Positions 55,763-63,951 of a stretch of DNA of 64,000 nucleotides are shown piece by piece. Position numbers and translations under genes: made by a program. Below the pieces are notes generated by a model. That model made no database searches, was not told where the DNA came from, and was given only the letters and a program-made list of their open reading frames with translations. Each line of letters opens with the position of its first letter. Positions within the stretch are counted from its first letter, which is position 1. The stretch comes from Bacteroidetes bacterium GWF2_33_16 (lineage in GTDB: Bacteria; Bacteroidota; Bacteroidia; Bacteroidales; UBA12077), in assembly GCA_001768565.1 (NCBI GenBank), contig MEOE01000034.1, positions 58,570 through 122,569 of the forward strand. Direction: 5' to 3'.

Positions 55763-55897
55763 CTTATAACACGCGTTCAACAAAAATGCGGGGTTTTGGT
55801 AGTTTGCTGACTAAGTTTTATCTTAGTAAAGTTGTTCAACGGGGGACAATGAAACACGGCGCAAACCCGCACTATTGTTAACGCGGGACCGTTAGCG
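55763..55897 (+). other. attC-like site 7
   Basis: R'' CTTATAAC, CGCGTT/AACGCG and TGCGGGG/CCCGCA stems, R' CCGTTAGCG. TTTG at 55795-55798, 20 bases, TATCTTAG at 55819-55826. Apart from the last few bases beyond the cut, it differs from site 5 at one base. Confidence 0.9.
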
Positions 55898-55906
55898 GTA
55901 ATAATT

Positions 55907-56638
55907 ATGAAAAACTCAATATTAATCTTCTTTAGCCTAATTATACTTTTTACTGTAAAAACAGTTAGCCATGCAGAAACTATTAAGAAAGTTTATTTTC
56001 TTCCTGGACAAGGATCTGACAAAAGAATTTTTGATTCATTAGCAATTGACTCTAATTACACTCTTAAATTTCTAGAGTATGACTCTTTGGTGAAAAAAAT
56101 GCCTTTATCTGAACTTGCAAATAAAATTTCAACTTTGATTGATACTTCAGAAAAATTTGCTTTGGTTGGAGTTTCTATGGGGGGAATGTTAAGTATCGAA
56201 ATAAATGAAATTCTCAATCCGGAGAAAGTCATAATAATTTCAAGTGCTAAGAATAGAAATGAACTTCCATTTAGGTATAAATTTCAGAGAATAATTCCTT
56301 TGTTTGAAATTTTCCCAGCAAGAGTCATTTATTGGGGTGCAAAAATTCTTCAACCTTTAGTTGAGCCTGACAGAAATAAGAATAAGGAAACATTTAAGAG
56401 TATGCTTTACAGTAAAAAGCCAAAATACTTGAAAAGGACAGCTAGAATGATAATTAGGTGGGTGCGTGAGTCAAATAATAAGAAAATAGTTCACATTCAT
56501 GGAACAAATGATCATACAATTCCAATTAGGAATGTAAAGAATCCTGACTATGTTATTGAGAATGGTTCACATATGATGACATTAACAAAGGCTAAAGAAA
56601 TTAGTGTTATTTTAAATAAAGAACTGAAAGATACATAA
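55907..56638 (+). CDS. alpha/beta hydrolase (cassette 8)
   Basis: A 243-residue exported hydrolase: signal peptide (about 1-23), nucleophile elbow GVSMGG with Ser at about 90, Asp in GTNDHTIP (near 205) and His in ENGSHMM (near 222), giving a full triad. Substrate unknown; esterase or lipase-like. One gene in its 884-bp cassette, 16 bp from the cassette start. Confidence 0.85.
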   Translation: MKNSILIFFSLIILFTVKTVSHAETIKKVYFLPGQGSDKRIFDSLAIDSNYTLKFLEYDSLVKKMPLSELANKISTLIDTSEKFALVGVSMGGMLSIEINEILNPEKVIIISSAKNRNELPFRYKFQRIIPLFEIFPARVIYWGAKILQPLVEPDRNKNKETFKSMLYSKKPKYLKRTARMIIRWVRESNNKKIVHIHGTNDHTIPIRNVKNPDYVIENGSHMMTLTKAKEISVILNKELKDT

Positions 56639-56645
56639 TTACAAC

Positions 56646-56781
56646 CGCTAACATGCAATCACCAGTAATTTTGGGTGTCTTTGCATTATGACAAAGTTTT
56701 GCTATCTTCGTTTTGGTTTTGCGGTATGACAGTGAAAGTGCTGAAAGCTCCCAAACTACTGGTATTGCAGGACCGTTATAA
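56646..56781 (+). other. attC-like site 8
   Basis: R'' CCGCTAAC, CAATCACCAGTA with TACTGGTATTG stem, R' CCGTTATAA. TTTG at 56680-56683, 19 bases, TATCTTCG at 56703-56710. Confidence 0.85.
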
Positions 56782-57189
56782 AGCAAGGCGATTTTTCAGA
56801 AAAGGTAAACTGCTACTCATTTTTTTCAGTGTTTTAAATCAAAAATTTTAATTAAATGTTTGACACTTTTTGCAAGTTGGAAACTGTATCACAGTCTGAC
56901 CATGAAAGTAATTTTTCTATTCGTAGCAGCGTGACAGTGTGTTTTTTTGGATTGGTTTGGTAGGTCTGATAAGTAAAAAATTAATACTCCAACGCGCTTT
57001 GCAGCCTAGCGGCTGCATTTATGATTTTTGCCAACCCGCATTTAAACACATTGCGGCTTCGCCGCCAATAAGTTTAAATTTTTCTTCTATTTTATCTTGG
57101 TTTTTGAATTGTTTAATTTTCAAATAAACTAAAACAAATTCATCAATTAAATGTTACATTTATAAATTGAGAACTTAAAATATTATAGC
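56782..57189. repeat. long leader of cassette 9
   Basis: Noncoding; related to the leaders of cassettes 5 and 12 (TCTATTCGTAGCAG, GATTGGTTTGGTA, AAATTAATACTCCAACGCGCT). Includes the hairpins GCAGCCTAGCGGCTGC and GCGGCTTCGCCGC. Confidence 0.65.
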
Positions 57190-57522
57190 ATGTCAACAAA
57201 CGAATTTGAAAAAGGATTAAAATTTTCTTACAATAATAGTATAGAGTATTCTGATAAAGCTGTAGTTAGTAAGCATATACTAAAAAAAGAAACAGGTAAT
57301 ATCTCACTTTTTGCATTTGATAAAGGGGAAGGATTAAGTGAACACACAGCTCCGTTTGATGCTGTTGTTTTTATTGTTGATGGAAAAGCGGATATTATAA
57401 TTGATGGAAATTCTAACATTCTTGAAGCGGGAGAAACAATTATAATGCCAGCGGATATTCCACATGCCTTAAAAGCTGTTGAGAAATTTAAAATGGTCTT
57501 AACAATGATAAAAAGTAAATAA
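57190..57522 (+). CDS. small cupin protein (cassette 9)
   Basis: A 110-residue single-domain cupin: SEHTAPFDAVVFIVDGKADIII (first motif) and EAGETIIMPADIPHALKA (second motif), with His/Glu metal ligands. It may bind Fe or Zn; role unknown. It is convergent with the reverse operon in the same cassette and shares a terminator with it. Confidence 0.85.
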   Translation: MSTNEFEKGLKFSYNNSIEYSDKAVVSKHILKKETGNISLFAFDKGEGLSEHTAPFDAVVFIVDGKADIIIDGNSNILEAGETIIMPADIPHALKAVEKFKMVLTMIKSK

Positions 57523-57528
57523 CTCAAA

Positions 57529-57557
57529 GAAAGGCGAAGATTTTTCTTCGCCTTTTT
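57529..57557. terminator. bidirectional rho-independent terminator
   Basis: AAGGCGAAGA stem with its complement TCTTCGCCTT, flanked by A and T runs, between convergent genes. Confidence 0.85.
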
Positions 57558-57561
57558 AATT

Positions 57562-58080
57562 CTATTCTTTTCTAAAATAAACAATGAATTCTTGCTCACT
57601 TTTTTTATCCAACCAGTGCTGATAATTTAAACTCAATGATTTATCAATTAAAGGTGCAGGAATAAAGGGTGCAATTACCTTCAATATTTTATCATTTTGA
57701 AGTTTCTTTATTTCAGCCATTACTTCATGAACAGGTTGTTCTCCAGCATGAAGCATTTCTCGAATATCAATTGTATTAACAATTAATGATTCTTTAAACC
57801 AATCTGGTTTTGTGGTATTTATATTATCTTGCTCGTTAATTGCATCAATATTTGACTGTCCTACTTCTTTCCTTAGATTATTAATTAGAATTTCAACATT
57901 TAAATTTCCAATGGTAGCTGCCTGATTCAGGTTAGTTATTTTTGTAATCGTTTTTCGTAAAACTGGATTTTTCAATTTTTTGAACTGTGGAGCCATTCCA
58001 ATTAAAACATCCTCTAATTCTGGATATGCTTCAAGTAAATCAAATATTTTTGTTTTGGGTGTTATAATAAGTTTTTCCAT
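57562..58080 (-). CDS. DUF1858 / DUF2249-type protein (cassette 9)
   Basis: A 172-residue protein with an N-terminal DUF1858-type helical domain (KTKIFDLLEAYPELEDVLIGMAPQFKKL) and a C-terminal DUF2249-like domain (IVNTIDIREMLHAGEQPVHEVMAEIKKLQNDKILKVIAPFIPAPLID). This pair occurs with hemerythrin/PAS proteins in anaerobes. It is the last gene of the reverse three-gene run, 3 bp after the previous one. Confidence 0.8.
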   Translation of the reverse strand: MEKLIITPKTKIFDLLEAYPELEDVLIGMAPQFKKLKNPVLRKTITKITNLNQAATIGNLNVEILINNLRKEVGQSNIDAINEQDNINTTKPDWFKESLIVNTIDIREMLHAGEQPVHEVMAEIKKLQNDKILKVIAPFIPAPLIDKSLSLNYQHWLDKKSEQEFIVYFRKE

Positions 58081-58083
58081 AAT

Positions 58084-59328
58084 TTACTCTCCTGTGTTAT
58101 CTGTATATGATAAAATCCTTTTTTCGCCTTCCAATGACCTATTTTTTGTTAAGTCTTGAGATACTTCAAGACATCCAAGATAGTCTCCGTTTTCATCACG
58201 AAGTGCAAAATACTCGATTAAGATAAATTTACCTTGCATCTGAATCCAAAAAGGCGCATGTGAAGCTTTACCTGATTTAAAGTCTTCTAAAATTTTTTCG
58301 ACAATATGTGTACTTCCTGGGGGATGACATAAGCGTACATCTCTGTTTATAATCGACCTACTTCGTGCGAAAACTCTTTCGGTTCCTTGAGTAAAATATT
58401 TAACCTTATCATCTTTATCAACAAATGTCATATCAAGCGGAACAGTATTTAAAATTGCCATAATTTCTTTTGCTGAAAAACTTCCAGATGGTAATTGGAT
58501 ATTTCCATCAGCATTTAGGCTAAGTTCATCTTCTTTTTCTTCTATACCTTCTGGTTTCCATTCAACCTGTGGGTCGTATAAGGTAAATCCAAATTCAATT
58601 GTTTGTTTGTGAATGCTCCACCAATCTTCAGTTGTTAATACGTCTAAGCTCATTGGAAACAGAATTTCTTCCTCCTTTTGAACCATATCAACCAAAGCCT
58701 TAACACAAGGATTAAATAGCAAATCTAATGAATCCATTAAATCTTGCTTTTGTAAATCAGGCGAATTTAATATTTCTAAACAACCCTTTAACTGCTCCCT
58801 GATTTCATCATGTTTTCCCCACATAACTTTTGGTGGACCTGTAATTTCATTTTTTTCAAGATAAGGAAAAACAAGATACTCCTTGCGTTGATAATGCTTA
58901 TCTACATCCATTAATTCATTAAATCCAGCCTTTAGTTTGTTAATTACATTTCCAAAATCATCCTGATTAACTTGCTCAATTGAATTAAGAAGTTGTGTAA
59001 CATTTTCAGCAACTTTTTTTAGCTCAATGTTTTCTTTTTTGAATACATCTACCGGATGTCCTTCCTGAACTTGCTTTGCAGAACTTAAATCTACATTTCC
59101 TTCTAAAACTTCACCATGAACATCACACAATTTTAAAACTTCGGTTTCGGGTAAACCTTCCTGGATAAGTTCTTGCTCAACTTCAACTACTTCTCCATAT
59201 GGAATTTGTTTAAGTGTTTCTTTTAGTTCTTCTTTAACTTTTTCTGCAGAAGCACCATCATGCAGTTTTAAGATGAGTTCTTTTAATTTATCTTTTCTAA
59301 ACTTAGAATTATTAATTAGCTCGCTCAT
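58084..59328 (-). CDS. DUF438-hemerythrin-PAS protein (cassette 9)
   Basis: A 414-residue protein: DUF438 domain (about 1-80, LKELILKLHDGASAEKVKEEL), hemerythrin-like four-helix domain (about 85-240; YLVFPYLEKNEITGPPKVMWGKHDEI, EEEILFPM), and a PAS domain (about 285-405; MTFVDKDDKVKYFTQG, CHPPGSTHIVEKILEDFKSG). It probably senses oxygen, NO or redox through a di-iron or haem-like site; output unknown. Paralogous to the next gene. Confidence 0.85.
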   Translation of the reverse strand: MSELINNSKFRKDKLKELILKLHDGASAEKVKEELKETLKQIPYGEVVEVEQELIQEGLPETEVLKLCDVHGEVLEGNVDLSSAKQVQEGHPVDVFKKENIELKKVAENVTQLLNSIEQVNQDDFGNVINKLKAGFNELMDVDKHYQRKEYLVFPYLEKNEITGPPKVMWGKHDEIREQLKGCLEILNSPDLQKQDLMDSLDLLFNPCVKALVDMVQKEEEILFPMSLDVLTTEDWWSIHKQTIEFGFTLYDPQVEWKPEGIEEKEDELSLNADGNIQLPSGSFSAKEIMAILNTVPLDMTFVDKDDKVKYFTQGTERVFARSRSIINRDVRLCHPPGSTHIVEKILEDFKSGKASHAPFWIQMQGKFILIEYFALRDENGDYLGCLEVSQDLTKNRSLEGEKRILSYTDNTGE

Positions 59329-59378
59329 ATTTTTTTGTTTTAGGATTACACAATTAATTCAAATTTTTGTTCAGCTTA

Positions 59379-60578
59379 TTATTGCCATTGCAATAATCTT
59401 CTTTCTCCTTTTAATTTCCTTATTTCCGTAACATCCTGACTAACTTCCAATACGCCACCGTATTTCCCTGCATTATCTCTAATTGCAAAATATTGTATTA
59501 ATAAAAATTTTCCGTTTAATTCAAGCCAAAATTGGGCTACATCTCTTTCGCCTTTCCTAAATGCGTTTACAATATCTTCAACTACATGGACACTCTCAGG
59601 TGGATGGCAGTTTTGCACTTTGCGACCAATAATTGCAGGAGAGCGCGGAAATATTCTATCCTTTGGATTTGAATAGAACTTAACCGTATCATTTTCATCT
59701 ACAAAAGTTATATCAACAGGTAAATAATTAAAAATAGCCAAAGCTTGATCTACCGTTATTTCACTGTTTTCAGCTTGTATAAAACCATCTTTATTAATAA
59801 AATTATCTCTTAGAAGTTCTGATTTCAATTTAGGTTTTTCCGGAGTTTCAATAAAAGGAAAGCCATATTCAAAGCTCTGTACATGCATTTCAAGAAACTC
59901 ATCATCTGAAAAAGTACCTGAAGCTATTGGAAAAAATACTAGTTCTTCCTTTTGAATCATTCCAAATACAAGAAAATAATATGCTCCAATTTCCTTATTC
60001 AAATCTTGCCAATGTGAAGATTCAGAATTTAATATATCAATTAAAAGATTAATCTTTTTACGAATATCGTCATGCAACGACCACATTAGTTTTAATGGTC
60101 GAGAATCGTCTCTTTTTTTCTCAACATAAGATGACAAGATATTTTCTTTTTTAGTATAGTGCGGTTCAAAATTTTTAAATTCCTTAAAATGATTAATTAA
60201 ATCTTTTTTAAAGGATTCTATATTCTGTTCTTCTCTTCCTTTATAATTTTTAATTATCTTTTTGACTTTGTTTAACTTATACTCAAATGCCCTGTTTTCC
60301 AGCATTAAATAATACAGGAACGTTCCTTGTTTAGGTTGTTCCCATTCATAACTTTTAAGGCTTTTGTAGAAAATATTAATAACTTTATTTATACTTTTTT
60401 TTATTTCATCAATACTAAGTCCCATTTGAAACTGAGTATCTTCAATTTTAACCATATCAAATGGTGTAACATTTTCTATAGCTTCTTTATACTTTTCTAT
60501 TAGCATTTTACCATCTTCTCCACTCGTCATTCCAAGTGAAAATGCTAATAAATCTTCTATATGTTTATCATTAATCAT
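59379..60578 (-). CDS. hemerythrin-PAS paralogue (cassette 9)
   Basis: A 399-residue protein similar to the previous one in its hemerythrin-like part (about 90-240; YVEKKRDDSRPLKLMWSLHDDI, EELVFFP) and PAS domain (about 270-395; ITFVDENDTVKFYSNP, CHPPESVHVVEDIVNAFRKG). Its N-terminal 85 residues are only distantly like DUF438 or DUF1858. It starts the reverse operon and lies 50 bp upstream of its paralogue. Confidence 0.8.
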   Translation of the reverse strand: MINDKHIEDLLAFSLGMTSGEDGKMLIEKYKEAIENVTPFDMVKIEDTQFQMGLSIDEIKKSINKVINIFYKSLKSYEWEQPKQGTFLYYLMLENRAFEYKLNKVKKIIKNYKGREEQNIESFKKDLINHFKEFKNFEPHYTKKENILSSYVEKKRDDSRPLKLMWSLHDDIRKKINLLIDILNSESSHWQDLNKEIGAYYFLVFGMIQKEELVFFPIASGTFSDDEFLEMHVQSFEYGFPFIETPEKPKLKSELLRDNFINKDGFIQAENSEITVDQALAIFNYLPVDITFVDENDTVKFYSNPKDRIFPRSPAIIGRKVQNCHPPESVHVVEDIVNAFRKGERDVAQFWLELNGKFLLIQYFAIRDNAGKYGGVLEVSQDVTEIRKLKGERRLLQWQ

Positions 60579-60649
60579 TTAAAAAAAATTAAGTGTTGAA
60601 TTGTTTTATGCAAGTTAGTTTTAATAGCCTATAATATCAAGATATTATT

Positions 60650-60813
60650 TTACAAACACATTGGCAAGCCTAAAAAGGTTTGCCAAAAAGTTTGTAATCC
60701 CACCCAATTTTGCTGTTACCAGCAATTAGTATTCCCAACCTTAGTATTAATTTTTTAGTATTTCATGGATCGTTTTTTACCAAACTGATAAGTTTGGTGG
60801 TATTGTCGCCCAG
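60650..60813. repeat. tail of cassette 9
   Basis: Noncoding; CCCAACCTTAGTATTAATTT...CATGG...ACCAAACTGATAAG matches the cassette 5 tail in order. Reverse-complemented, AAAAAATTAATACTAAGG matches AAAAAATTAATACTCCAA in its own leader. Confidence 0.6.
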
Positions 60814-60952
60814 CTTATAACACGTGTTCAGCGTACATGCGGGGTTTTTGGTGGTTTGATGACAAAGTATTATATTCGTGTTGGTCTTTTGTCGGTTGAT
60901 AATTAATCAAGGTGGAAACCCGCACGATAGCGCTAACACGGGACCGTTAGCA
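60814..60952 (+). other. attC-like site 9
   Basis: R'' CTTATAAC, CGTGTT/AACACG stem, TGCGGGG/CCCGCA stem, R' CCGTTAGCA. TTTG at 60847-60850, 20 bases, TATATTCG at 60871-60878. Confidence 0.85.
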
Positions 60953-60965
60953 CACATAATATTTT

Positions 60966-61829
60966 ATGGAAACATTGCAAAATTTAATAGATAAGTATTT
61001 TAAAGTAGATGAAAATACATCAGCTACTATAATAATTACTATTTCAATTTTCTTGATAGGTATATCCATTCAATTTATTTCTAATCAAATCAAAAAGTAT
61101 TTTATTAAGAAAGTTAGAAGAAAAACATTTATAGAAATAGTTCGCAATTTGTCTAAAACTACTAAAAAGCAATCTGATAAATTTGTGAAAACATCTGAAT
61201 CTCTTTCTATTGAAAGTTTAGGAAAATTTTATCTTACTCGAAATGTACTTGGACATATTGATAGTTTTAGGGAATTTAATTTTGTTCAGGTTTATGAGTC
61301 ATTTTTATATAGAATAAATTTTAAATTCATTAATAGAAGAAAGCTAATTTCAAAGATATATGAGCATGTGAAATTAACAACTGTCATTGATGCAAAATGC
61401 AATAGAGACATTGAAAAGCTTTTTGATAAGTTAAATCATTTGGAACGGGGGTATTTGGATAGTGTAGATTCGCTGAGAAAGAAATTTATTGAATTATCTG
61501 ATAATATTAGATACAATGGAATTAAAGGATTAAAAAAAGACTACGTTGAATACATTATAGCAATGGATAGAGTATTTGCAAATTGGTCGGTATTAGAAGA
61601 TAGGGGGAATATTTATATCTCATATAATAATTTGACAAGCCCATTGCTAAAAGTTAATAGCGATTTTGTTGATTGTAATAGAGAATTATTGGATTTTTTA
61701 TTTGCCGCTGATAATTATTATAAAAGGATTATTCGATTGCTTGATACATACTCAAAACTTTTCATGGATTATGCTTCCTGTTATAAATGTTCGACTAAAG
61801 TTCTTACTTTGTGCATAAATAAAATATAA
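60966..61829 (+). CDS. membrane-anchored protein of unknown function (cassette 10)
   Basis: A 287-residue protein with one hydrophobic helix at about 20-38 (SATIIITISIFLIGISIQFIS) and a long helical, lysine-rich rest (KVRRKTFIEIVRNLSKTTKKQSDKF, IYEHVKLTTVIDAKCNRDIEKLFDKL). No family recognised. It starts 19 bp into its cassette. Confidence 0.7.
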   Translation: METLQNLIDKYFKVDENTSATIIITISIFLIGISIQFISNQIKKYFIKKVRRKTFIEIVRNLSKTTKKQSDKFVKTSESLSIESLGKFYLTRNVLGHIDSFREFNFVQVYESFLYRINFKFINRRKLISKIYEHVKLTTVIDAKCNRDIEKLFDKLNHLERGYLDSVDSLRKKFIELSDNIRYNGIKGLKKDYVEYIIAMDRVFANWSVLEDRGNIYISYNNLTSPLLKVNSDFVDCNRELLDFLFAADNYYKRIIRLLDTYSKLFMDYASCYKCSTKVLTLCINKI

Positions 61830-61833
61830 CGTG

Positions 61834-61967
61834 TGCTAACACGCAATCACTAAAAATGCGGGGTTTTGGTAGTTTGCTGACTAAATATTATATTCGTTAG
61901 GTTATTCAACGGTGGATAATGAAACAAGGCGAAAACCCGCACATTTAGTATTGCGGGAACGTTATAA
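61834..61967 (+). other. attC-like site 10
   Basis: R'' TGCTAAC, CGCAAT/ATTGCG stem, CTAAAAATGCGGG/CCCGCACATTTAG stem, R' ACGTTATAA. TTTG at 61865-61868, 20 bases, TATATTCG at 61889-61896. Confidence 0.9.
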
Positions 61968-61987
61968 GTAATTGCAATTTTAAAAAA

Positions 61988-62446
61988 ATGAAGAACCTTT
62001 TAGTAATATTTATTGGCTTTATTCTTATTTCTGCATGCAATTCTCCAACTTCAAAAATGGAATCTGATAGTAATTTGGAAAGTAAGCTTAAAGGGACTGT
62101 TCTTTCTGATACAAATAGTATTATCATGAAAGAGCTAACTGAATTCGATTGGGATAGCTTATTGATATTGACACCTTATGCAATTCCAGAAGCATTAGAA
62201 AAAAGCTATAATGTAAATTTGAAACCAATATATGAAGTTGGAATAGACTATCGAGATGATATTTGCTTATTGATATTTTTTAAGAATAGGGAAATTATAA
62301 ACTACGTGGAATATCCAAGATATCCTGGAGACTTTTCTGGTGCCACGATAAGAATGGTTGGAAAGGAAGATGCCGTTTATGAAATTGTAATTACTGAAGA
62401 GAAAAGTACAGATGGTAATGACTGGATAAGATTAAAGCATAAATAA
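61988..62446 (+). CDS. lipoprotein of unknown function (cassette 11)
   Basis: A 152-residue lipoprotein (lipobox ILISACNSP). Mature part with a Ser/Lys-rich linker and a compact alpha/beta domain (LLILTPYAIPEALEKSYNVNLKPI, IVITEEKSTDGNDWIRLKHK). No named family. Single gene of a 625-bp cassette. Confidence 0.8.
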   Translation: MKNLLVIFIGFILISACNSPTSKMESDSNLESKLKGTVLSDTNSIIMKELTEFDWDSLLILTPYAIPEALEKSYNVNLKPIYEVGIDYRDDICLLIFFKNREIINYVEYPRYPGDFSGATIRMVGKEDAVYEIVITEEKSTDGNDWIRLKHK

Positions 62447-62457
62447 AATTGCAACAA

Positions 62458-62592
62458 CTTATAACATTGGGTCAAACTACATGCGGGGTTTTGGTGGCTT
62501 CTTGACAAATTTAGTTATCTTTAACTTTGGTTAACGGGTGATAATGAAACGTGGCGGAAACCCGCACGTAGCTTACCCAAGGACCGTTATAA
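62458..62592 (+). other. attC-like site 11
   Basis: R'' CTTATAAC, TTGGGT/ACCCAA stem, CTACATGCGGG/CCCGCACGTAG stem, R' CCGTTATAA. TTTG at 62490-62493, 22 bases, TATCTTTA at 62516-62523; an exact TAACTTTG follows at 62522-62529. Confidence 0.85.
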
Positions 62593-62984
62593 ATAAGCCG
62601 CTAAAAATTCTGTAAATCAAATAATTCTGTTTTTTTGTAGTATAAAATTTAAGAGTCTTTTTTTGTGTTCTGACAGCTTCTGTAATTTAGAAAGGTAATT
62701 TGCTTTCTGACAATGAAAGTGTAATTTATTCGTGCTATTTGATACTGAATTTACCAAGATTGGTTTGGTAAGTATGATAGAAAATTGTTTTAGTTTTTCC
62801 CAACGCGCTTTTGTACTTAAATCATAATAAATGTTTTTAGACCATTTGAACACTTATGTATTAATTTGATAGCTTAAAAATTCTATCTACTAATTAGTGT
62901 AAACTTTTTAATTATCTTTGTTTTCGCAACAAGTTAGGAAACATTGGTTGTGACAAGTACTAATGTGATTTAATAAATAAATAA
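62593..62984. repeat. long leader of cassette 12
   Basis: Noncoding; related to leaders of cassettes 5 and 9 (GTTCTGACAGCTTCTGTA, TTCTGACAATGAAAGTG, GATTGGTTTGGTA, CCCAACGCGCTTT). TATCTTTG at 62913-62920 is a likely -7 box, about 65 bp before the gene. Confidence 0.65.
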
Positions 62985-63683
62985 ATGGAAACAAGTCAAC
63001 AATCAGATTACAAAATCATTTTATATCGCACAGGTATTATTGCTGCACTATTTATGGTTGTGATGATACCAATACAGATAATGTGTTTCTTAGTTTGGCC
63101 ACACCCAACAAATATTGTTGATTGGTTTACGCTTTTTAATAACAACTGGATTATAGGGTTAATAAGCTTTGACTTTTTATACATGTTGAGTATGATAGCA
63201 TCAATTTTTCTTTATATCTCTCTCTTTTTTGCTCTATTCGACTTAAAAAAAGCTTTGAGCTTATTCGCGTTGATAATTGGATTAGTTGGGCTTACAATAT
63301 ATTTTTCTTCAAACACATCATTGGAAATGTTATCATTAAGTAGGCAGTATCTAAATGCAATGACAGAACAAGAAAAAGCATTATTTATTGCATCTGGACA
63401 GACACTTAGTTTGATTTGGAAGGGAACATCGTATGCAGTATATTATGTTTTTAACGGGATTGCCCTGATATTGTTTTTTCTGGCAATGATTAAAAATCCT
63501 AAGTTTAGAAAATCAACCTCATATATTGGTTTAACGGCTGGAATATTAATGACTGTTCCTGCAACTGCTGGAGTGATTGGTATGACAATGGCCTTATTTT
63601 CTCTGATTCCATGGTCAATTTTTTCAATTTTAGTAATCCAAGATTTTAATAAAATAATAAAACAATTAAGACTAACTGAATAA
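62985..63683 (+). CDS. multi-pass membrane protein, DUF4386-like (cassette 12)
   Basis: A 232-residue protein with about six hydrophobic helices (IIAALFMVVMIPIQIMCFLV, FDFLYMLSMIASIFLYISLFFALF, ALILFFLAMI). The pattern resembles DUF4386 proteins. Role unknown. Confidence 0.7.
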   Translation: METSQQSDYKIILYRTGIIAALFMVVMIPIQIMCFLVWPHPTNIVDWFTLFNNNWIIGLISFDFLYMLSMIASIFLYISLFFALFDLKKALSLFALIIGLVGLTIYFSSNTSLEMLSLSRQYLNAMTEQEKALFIASGQTLSLIWKGTSYAVYYVFNGIALILFFLAMIKNPKFRKSTSYIGLTAGILMTVPATAGVIGMTMALFSLIPWSIFSILVIQDFNKIIKQLRLTE

Positions 63684-63699
63684 ACAACCTTATTTTGCC

Positions 63700-63792
63700 T
63701 TTCAGGCAATTTGCAATCCTTTTAAAAACTAAAACAATTTTGTACTTCGTTGATAATTACTACTAAATGACAAGGTTTCTATTGGCGGCCAA
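63700..63792. repeat. tail of cassette 12
   Basis: Noncoding; it resembles the tails of cassettes 5 and 9 only near the end (TGACAAGGTTTCTATTGGCG, compare ATAAGTTTGGTGG). Weaker than the 5/9 match. Confidence 0.45.
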
Positions 63793-63926
63793 TTTATAAC
63801 AGCAAGTCAAAATACATGCGGGGTTTTGTGGTTTGCTGACTAAGTTTTATCTTAGTAAAGTTGTTCAGCGGTGGACAATGAAACAAGGCGGAAACCCGCA
63901 CGTATCTTACTTGCGGATCGTTACCG
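63793..63926 (+). other. attC-like site 12
   Basis: R'' TTTATAAC, GCAAGT/ACTTGC stem, ATACATGCGGG/CCCGCACGTAT stem, R' TCGTTACCG. TTTG at 63825-63828, 19 bases, TATCTTAG at 63848-63855. Confidence 0.85.
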
Positions 63927-63951
63927 TGCATTTTAAGCGAAATCTGAAATT

